Shown here: in pieces, positions 42,375 to 47,308 of the stretch
Layout of the letters: each line of letters starts with the position of its first letter
How positions within the stretch are numbered: the stretch's first letter is position 1
NCBI GenBank assembly: GCA_023386155.1
Contig: JAEWKH010000165.1
Span: 1-47,308, forward strand
Reading direction: 5' to 3'
Source: Pseudomonadota bacterium
GTDB lineage: Bacteria > Pseudomonadota > Alphaproteobacteria > Rhizobiales > Beijerinckiaceae
Length of the DNA: 47,308 bases
Made by a program: the position numbers and the translations under genes
The notes under the pieces: generated by a model
Databases searched by the model: none
Seen by the model: the letters and a program-made list of their open reading frames with translations, nothing else
Told to the model about the DNA's origin: nothing

Positions 42375-43580
42375 ATGGACAGCTTTACGCTTCCCCTCGA
42401 CATCGCCGCCGCGGAAGATCACCTGATGCGGTTCCTGTCCGTCGAAGGTGTGACCGGGCACGAGGCCAAGATCGCCGAGGCCGTCTCCGAAGCGCTCCGG
42501 AAGGCCGGCGTCCCGGCCTCCGCGATCCGCTTCGACGAAGCGCACAAGCGCATCCCCGTCCCGACGGAAACGGGCAACCTGATCGTCGACCTGCCGGGAA
42601 CCCGGCCCGGACCGCGCCTGCTGTTCTCGACGCATCTCGACACGGTGCCGCTCTGCGCCGGCGCCAAGCCGAGGCGCGAGGGCGACCGCATCGTTTCGGA
42701 CGGCACGACGGCGCTCGGGGGCGACAACCGCACGGGATGCGCCATCCTCGTGGTCCTTGCGGAGACGCTCCTGAAGCACAACCTGCCGCATCCGCCGATC
42801 ACCCTGCTATTCACGGTGCGCGAGGAAAGCGGCCTGCACGGCGCGCGGGAGCTCGATCCTGCCGATCTCGGCGGCGCCGTGATGTGCATCAATGTCGATG
42901 GCCAGGACCCGAACGATCTGATCGTCGGCGCCGTCGGCCAGGAGAACTGGGAGGTCGAGATCAGGGGCAAGGCCTCGCATGCGGGCGTGGCGCCCGAGAA
43001 GGGCATCTCGGCCACGATGGTCGGCGCCGTCGCCCTTGCGGAGGCGAGGCGCGAAGGCTGGTTCGGCAAGGTCGCGAAGCCGGACGGCAAGGGCACGAGC
43101 AATGTCGGGATCTTCGGTGGCAAGAACGGACAGGCCGCCGGAGACGCGACCAATGTCGTGACCGACTACGTTTTCATCAAGGGAGAGGCGCGAAGCCCGA
43201 CATCCGCCTTCGCCACGTCGATCGCGAAGGGGTACGAGCAGGCCTTCCGGAAGGCCCGGGAAGACGTGAAGGATCACGAAGGCGAGGCGGCTGCCGTGAC
43301 CTTCACGCACGTACCCTCCTATCCGCCGTTCAATCTCGACGAAAGCGCACCCGTGGTGCGGCGCGCGACCAGGGCGATGACCATCCTCGGCCTCAAGCCC
43401 AACTACCTGTTCTCGAATGGCGGCCTCGATGCCAACTGGCTCGACAAGCACGGCGTCCCCACCGTCACGATCGGCGCCGGCCAGGCGGAAATCCACACCA
43501 TCAAGGAATACGTGAACCTGCCCGAGTTCGCAGCGGGATGCCGCCTCGCGCTGCTGCTGGCTACGATCGAGGACGAGTGA
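42375..43580 (+). CDS. M20-family metallopeptidase (peptidase T-like)
   Basis: This 401-aa cytosolic dizinc hydrolase has LFSTHLDTVPL (metal His and Asp), GTTALGGDNRTG (bridging Asp), FTVREESGLHG (catalytic Glu pair), INVDGQ (metal Asp) and AEIHTIKEYVN (metal His). The inserted dimerisation domain carries KASHAGVAPEKG. It is closer to the peptidase T/M20 group than to E. coli AbgA/AbgB. The order AbgT transporter, peptidase, SLC13-type transporter suggests processing of an imported peptide-like substrate. The window also has a true pepT at 12847-14082, which differs in sequence. Confidence 0.9.
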   Translation: MDSFTLPLDIAAAEDHLMRFLSVEGVTGHEAKIAEAVSEALRKAGVPASAIRFDEAHKRIPVPTETGNLIVDLPGTRPGPRLLFSTHLDTVPLCAGAKPRREGDRIVSDGTTALGGDNRTGCAILVVLAETLLKHNLPHPPITLLFTVREESGLHGARELDPADLGGAVMCINVDGQDPNDLIVGAVGQENWEVEIRGKASHAGVAPEKGISATMVGAVALAEARREGWFGKVAKPDGKGTSNVGIFGGKNGQAAGDATNVVTDYVFIKGEARSPTSAFATSIAKGYEQAFRKAREDVKDHEGEAAAVTFTHVPSYPPFNLDESAPVVRRATRAMTILGLKPNYLFSNGGLDANWLDKHGVPTVTIGAGQAEIHTIKEYVNLPEFAAGCRLALLLATIEDE

Positions 43581-43584
43581 GCGC

Positions 43585-45417
43585 TTGAGTCCCATCGCAT
43601 CCATTGCCGTCATCATTGCCATCGCGGTCGTCCTGTTCATCTGGAACAAGCTGCCGGTCGTCATCGTCGCCATGGGCACTGCGCTGGCCCTATGGGCGAC
43701 GCAGGTTCTCACTCTGGGACAGGCGCTCGGCGGCTTCGGCGACCCGGCCGTCATCTTCATCGCGTGCCTCTTCGTCGTGAGCGCAGGCCTCGAGACGACG
43801 GGTGTGACGGCCTGGGCCGGTCAACTCCTGATCCGGGGGGCCGGCAAGGAGAGCCGGACGCGCCTCCTCCTCCTGACCATGAGCCTCGTGGCCGTGCTGA
43901 CCGCCCTGATCAGCGTCAACGGCGCGGTGGCCGCCCTGCTGCCGGTGGTGGTCGTCATGGCGGTGCGCCTCAAGCGGAAGTCGTCGCAGCTCCTGATGCC
44001 GCTCGTCTTCTCCGCCCATGCGGGGTCGATGCTCGCCCTGACCGGCACGCCGGTGAACGTCCTCGTCTCCGAGGCCGGGCTCGAGGCCGGCGCCGGCGAG
44101 TTCGGCTTCTTCGAGTTCGCCCTCGTGGGCGTTCCTCTGCTTGCCGGAACGATGGCCATCATCATCTTCTTCGGCGAGCGTCTTCTGCCCCAGCGCAACG
44201 GGGCCAAGATGCCGGCCGATCTCAGCCTTCACGCCAGGACGCTGGTGGAGCAGTACGGCCTCGCAGACGGCGTCTTCCAGATGCGTGTGCGCGCGGCCTC
44301 TCCCTTCGTCGGCCTTTACCCGGCCGACATCGACCTCTCCGCATTTCCCGGCGTGCAGATCGTCGCCGTCCAGGAGGGCGAAAGCGCCGCTCCGCTTCGA
44401 CGACCCGTGGCGGAGGGCGATCACATCCTGCTGCGCGGCAATGCCGAGGCGGCCGCCTCTGTCGCGGCGCAGATGCAGCTCTCGTTCCGCGAGGACGTGA
44501 GCGAGGGCCAGAGCGAGGAGACCCTGTTCAACCGCCGCTCCGGTCTGGCCGAGGTCGTGATCCCGCCGCGCTCGGGTCTCGTCGGGCATACGGTGTTTCC
44601 TGGTATGGTCACCGAAAGCGGCGATCTCATCATCCTTGCCGTGCAGCGCGCCGGAACGGAGATCGACAGCGGAGAGCCGAAGTCCGGACGTGGCAGCATT
44701 ACGCTGCGGGCCGGCGACACGATGCTGCTTCAGGGAACCTGGAGGGCTCTCGACCTTCATCTCAGCGATCCGGACGTGCTGGTGGTCAACTCGCCCGAAC
44801 TGGTGCGGCGCCAGACGGTGCCGCTCGGACCGGGAGCCTATCAGGCGATCGCGGTGCTGGTCGGCATGGTCATCCTGCTCGCAACGGGCCTCGTGCCGCC
44901 CGCCGTCGCGGGACTCCTGGCCGCCGCGGCCATCGTGCTTTCGCGGATCATGACGGTCGAGCAATCCTACCGGGCCATCGACTGGACGACGGTGATCCTC
45001 GTCGGCGCCCTGATGCCCCTGTCGGTCGCGATGGTGGGGACCGGGGCCGCCCAGCTCATGGCCGAAAGCCTTGTCGGCCTCATCGGCGGTGCCGGTCCCT
45101 ATGCCCTGCTCGCCGGCCTTTTCGTGCTGACCGCGATCATGGGCCAGTTGATCAGCAACACGGCGACCGCGCTGATCGTCATTCCCATCGGGGTGGCGGC
45201 CGCGACCAGCATGGGGATCTCGCCCCGCCCCGTTCTCATGAGCACGGCGGTGGCCGCAGCCGGGGCCTTCCTGACACCCATCGCGACGCCGACGAACCTG
45301 ATGGTCATGAGTCCGGGCGGCTATGCATTCGGCGATTACTGGAAGCTGGGGCTGCCCCTGCTCATGTGGTTCTTCGTCATAGCGGTCTTCTTGGTGCCGC
45401 TCATCTGGCGGTTCTAG
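43585..45417 (+). CDS. SLC13/DASS-type permease with two RCK-C domains
   Basis: This 610-aa inner-membrane protein resembles divalent anion:Na+ symporters (citrate/sulfate type). N-terminal and C-terminal helix groups flank a central soluble part (about 215-400) made of two TrkA-C (RCK-C) domains, with PADIDLSAFPGVQIVAVQEG and LVGHTVFPGMVTESGDLIIL. The transport motifs are LTGTPVNVLVSE and PTNLMVMSPGGY. The start is TTG at 43585, 4 bases past the peptidase stop, with GAGTGA just upstream, so translation is probably coupled. The TAG stop is formed at the edge of a dispersed repeat. Confidence 0.9.
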   Translation: MSPIASIAVIIAIAVVLFIWNKLPVVIVAMGTALALWATQVLTLGQALGGFGDPAVIFIACLFVVSAGLETTGVTAWAGQLLIRGAGKESRTRLLLLTMSLVAVLTALISVNGAVAALLPVVVVMAVRLKRKSSQLLMPLVFSAHAGSMLALTGTPVNVLVSEAGLEAGAGEFGFFEFALVGVPLLAGTMAIIIFFGERLLPQRNGAKMPADLSLHARTLVEQYGLADGVFQMRVRAASPFVGLYPADIDLSAFPGVQIVAVQEGESAAPLRRPVAEGDHILLRGNAEAAASVAAQMQLSFREDVSEGQSEETLFNRRSGLAEVVIPPRSGLVGHTVFPGMVTESGDLIILAVQRAGTEIDSGEPKSGRGSITLRAGDTMLLQGTWRALDLHLSDPDVLVVNSPELVRRQTVPLGPGAYQAIAVLVGMVILLATGLVPPAVAGLLAAAAIVLSRIMTVEQSYRAIDWTTVILVGALMPLSVAMVGTGAAQLMAESLVGLIGGAGPYALLAGLFVLTAIMGQLISNTATALIVIPIGVAAATSMGISPRPVLMSTAVAAAGAFLTPIATPTNLMVMSPGGYAFGDYWKLGLPLLMWFFVIAVFLVPLIWRF

Positions 45418-45593
45418 CGCATCGTGCGGACCCGGCGGGCCGCGCTAGCGACCCGGAGGGCCACGTCAGTGAAAAGTGGACCCGGTTTTCGCTGACGCGG
45501 CCCGCCGGGTCCGCTCCGAACGATGCGCCAGCCAAGAGAGAAAGCATCGGATCCATCCCAAAAGTGCAGGTCCACTTTTGGGTCCGCTGCTTC
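45416..45593. repeat. Long composite dispersed repeat (type 1 long form + type 2)
   Basis: Type 1 long form: AGCGCATCGTGCGGACCCGG, CACGTCAGTGAAAAGTGG, and the closing CGAACGATGCGCCAG (45416-45534). Type 2: AGCATCGGATCC, AAAAGTGCAGGTCCACTTTT and GGGTCCGCTGCTT (45544-45593). It fills nearly the whole gap between convergent stops at 45417 and 45596 and may terminate both transcripts. Confidence 0.9.
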
Positions 45594-45595
45594 AA

Positions 45596-46168
45596 TCAGC
45601 TCACCCGCACCTGCCAGGCAAGATAGGCGATGGCCGAGCCGACGCTGATCAGGTTCATGCCGAGCAGGAACCCCAGGAGCCATACGGAGGTCACGGGCAG
45701 ATAGGCCCAGAGGACGAGGGAAAGCACGATGCCGACCATGCCGCTCGCCAGCACCCAGCCCCAATTGGGGAATGGCCGGATCGTCAATGCGAAGACGACT
45801 TTGGAGATACCCTCGATCATGAAGAAGACGATGAGGAGGAGCGTGATCGTCATCATGCCCTGCGCGGGATCGCGCAGGAACAGGAAGCCGATCAGCACGG
45901 CAAGGCAGATGGAGATCAGCTGCAGCCAGAAATGCGGCACGTGCCGGGCGCTGATGAGACTGAGCGCCTGCAGCAGGCCGCTGATGACCAGGAGCCAGCC
46001 CAGGAGAACGACGACGGCCGTCGACGAGAAGATGGGATAGACGATCGCAAGGAAGCCCGCCGCGATGAGAAGAAGGCCCTCGACGAGATACCACAGAGAA
46101 TAACGCTTGACCGCGTCCCGCATCGCTTCGCGGAACACTTCCGCCGCAGCATCCAACGATATCGCCAT
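45596..46168 (-). CDS. HdeD family membrane protein (DUF308)
   Basis: This 190-aa protein consists of six membrane helices in three similar pairs, the DUF308/HdeD pattern (LLLIAAGFLAIVYPIFSST, LLVISGLLQAL and, in the last helices, GFLLGMNLISVGSAIAYLAW). HdeD of E. coli is linked to acid resistance at high cell density; the role here is unknown. The ATG at 46168 has GGGAGGG 6 bases upstream, an excellent site, and the longer frame to 46276 is rejected. Confidence 0.9.
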   Translation of the reverse strand: MAISLDAAAEVFREAMRDAVKRYSLWYLVEGLLLIAAGFLAIVYPIFSSTAVVVLLGWLLVISGLLQALSLISARHVPHFWLQLISICLAVLIGFLFLRDPAQGMMTITLLLIVFFMIEGISKVVFALTIRPFPNWGWVLASGMVGIVLSLVLWAYLPVTSVWLLGFLLGMNLISVGSAIAYLAWQVRVS

Positions 46169-46404
46169 TGTGCACCCTCCCGGTCTTCGCCGTCCCTGCG
46201 CATGCGCCTTCAATATAATCCTCGCCGCCGCAAACGCACCGTAAAACTTCTGCGGCGGTCCGATTCTGCGTTGCATGATGCCAAGGCGCCGGGTTCAGCG
46301 CCTGGCGGAACGGGGATCGGGCTCGAGCCCGGCGGATTGTCAGGACTCTCCTACCCGCCCCGCGGCAACCTCATTCGATGCGCCTAAGGAGGGAGAACGG
46401 GCGG

Positions 46405-46421
46405 CCAGGGCCTTGCCCTGG
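46405..46421 (-). terminator. Short hairpin past the DUF1269 gene
   Basis: CCAGGGC and GCCCTGG form a 7-bp stem with a 3-base loop, 4 bp past the stop of the minus-strand gene. No T tract follows, so this is only a candidate. Confidence 0.3.
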
Positions 46422-46424
46422 AGC

Positions 46425-46988
46425 CTACGGGGCTGCTCCTGCGCCCGCGGCCGCGGCACCCTCGCTCGGGCTCGGCGCATGCAGCTTCGACAGGGCGGCC
46501 TGCAGCTTGCCTTCCTGCTCAGGCGACAGCGAGGAGCGGATAACGCGCCCCTTGAAGCCCGACAGCTCGGCCAGGACCTTCTCGGGCTGGGACTTGCGGA
46601 TCAGCAGGAACAGGGCGGACGTGTCGGGCTTGAGGGTGTCGCCGATCGACTTGATGAAATCGTCGTTGATGCCGTAATCGATCATGCTCCCCGACAGGGC
46701 GCCCGAGCCGGCACCGACGGCGCCGCCGACGGCAAGGCCGGCGAGCGGGTTGAGGAACAGCAGGCCGATGAGGCTGCCCCACAGCGCGCCGGACAGGCCG
46801 CCCGAAGTCGCTCCCATCCTCACGAGGTTGACGCTCTGCTTGATGCGCACAGCACCGTCGGCCCCACGAATGGCGACGACGGCATCCTCCAGATCGATCA
46901 GGTATTCCTTCTGCATCCGGGTCAGTTCCGTCAGGACCCGGTCCGCATCATTCAGATTGTCGAATCCAACGACCACCAGTTCGGACAT
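46425..46988 (-). CDS. DUF1269 family membrane protein
   Basis: This 187-aa protein matches the DUF1269 family: an N-terminal ferredoxin-like part with LVVVGFDNLNDADRVL and EDAVVAIRGADGAVRI, then Gly-rich membrane stretches (GLSGALWGSLIGLLFLNP and LAVGGAVGAGSGALSG), then YGINDDFIKSIGDTLKPDTSA and a short ALFLLIRK strand. The C-terminus is an Ala/Gly/Pro tail. Function is unknown. The ATG at 46988 is followed by the typical family N-terminus; AGGAAGG stands about 8 bases upstream. It points in the same direction as the HdeD-like gene but is separated by about 250 bp. Confidence 0.88.
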   Translation of the reverse strand: MSELVVVGFDNLNDADRVLTELTRMQKEYLIDLEDAVVAIRGADGAVRIKQSVNLVRMGATSGGLSGALWGSLIGLLFLNPLAGLAVGGAVGAGSGALSGSMIDYGINDDFIKSIGDTLKPDTSALFLLIRKSQPEKVLAELSGFKGRVIRSSLSPEQEGKLQAALSKLHAPSPSEGAAAAGAGAAP

Positions 46989-47308
46989 GAGACACCTTCC
47001 TCGTTTCGCGGCGACCTTCGGAAGGTAGAGCGCAAGGCTGGTCGGTCCATCGGGGACAACCCCGAGACGGCACAGGAATTATTACGCTGCTCGATGAAGA
47101 ACCCAGCCGTTTGCGGTTTCAGGTTTCACTCCATGCAGCAAGGTTGCACGAGCTTCTGACCCTCATGGAAGAGCGGGATTGCCACGGCGGGCGATCAAGC
47201 TTCATGCCTCGGAGATTCAGGGATGTCCCGGATAGCGAGATCCGGCACGCGGGATCAGTCGTGAGAAGGAGACCGGTTTCCCATTTCAAACGCTGCGCTA
47301 CTTACGGA
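46989..47308. other. Window end without a supported gene
   Basis: No convincing coding region. It should hold the promoter of the DUF1269 gene; an AT-richer spot (GGAATTATTACGCTGC, 47071-47086) is visible. The last 150 bases may belong to a neighbour cut off by the window edge. Confidence 0.4.

Noticed and set aside
45476..46387. Plus-strand frame of 303 residues over the HdeD-like gene
   Set aside because: It starts in a dispersed repeat and is antisense to a clear six-helix membrane protein.

Overview
The window is high-GC DNA with tightly packed genes, many ATGA or short overlaps and occasional GTG/TTG starts. The gene set (lpiA-acvB pair, ykoFEDC thiamine-precursor transporter, minDE, a DUF3297 protein, RTX protein, CheA/CheC-type signalling genes) and the dispersed palindromic repeats around AGCGCATCGTGCG suggest an alphaproteobacterium of the Hyphomicrobiales, most like Microvirga/Methylobacteriaceae. 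That placement is an inference from gene content; no rRNA or other phylogenetic marker was used.

Layout. 1-7221: a signalling block on the + strand: the 3' part of cheA, a small STAS-like gene, a stand-alone receiver, a CheC-type phosphatase, a PAS-PAS hybrid histidine kinase, then an MHYT-GGDEF-EAL protein. 7377-12578: envelope and secreted proteins: a Tat/lipoprotein-type YkuD protein that lacks the usual catalytic His, a 108-aa two-repeat protein, an RTX calcium-binding protein behind an AT-rich leader, and small hypotheticals. 12716-14236: pepT bracketed by two ~118-bp inverted composite repeats. 14447-16025: Ca2+/H+ antiporter and a K+ channel. 16159-19927 (- strand): promoter, TPP riboswitch, then ykoF-ykoE-ykoD-ykoC. 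20012-24519 (- strand): an HhH protein, a DUF5996 protein, minD-minE with a strong terminator but no adjacent minC, and a hemerythrin-like membrane protein.

24919-28372: serine/threonine dehydratase, a small secreted coiled-coil protein, a class C beta-lactamase-type protein, a small conserved protein and a gene-free AT-rich stretch that ends in a strong terminator (possible small RNA). 28868-32928: lpiA/mprF and acvB, translationally coupled, for lysyl-phosphatidylglycerol synthesis and turnover. 33799-35838: tryptophan 2,3-dioxygenase and a kynureninase-like enzyme. 36057-40371: an alpha/beta-hydrolase-adenylate cyclase fusion, then a membrane metallophosphoesterase whose 3' end overlaps a convergent AI-2E-family transporter by 107 bp. 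40775-45417: AbgT transporter, M20 peptidase and SLC13/RCK-type transporter, an apparent uptake-and-cleavage operon. 45596-46988: HdeD-like and DUF1269 membrane proteins.

The most distinctive non-coding feature is a modular palindromic repeat family present at about ten intergenic places. It forms inverted flanks around pepT, contributes the TAG stop codon of two genes, and appears to supply the Shine-Dalgarno region of the beta-lactamase gene. No tRNA, rRNA, CRISPR array, transposase, integrase or prophage gene was seen.
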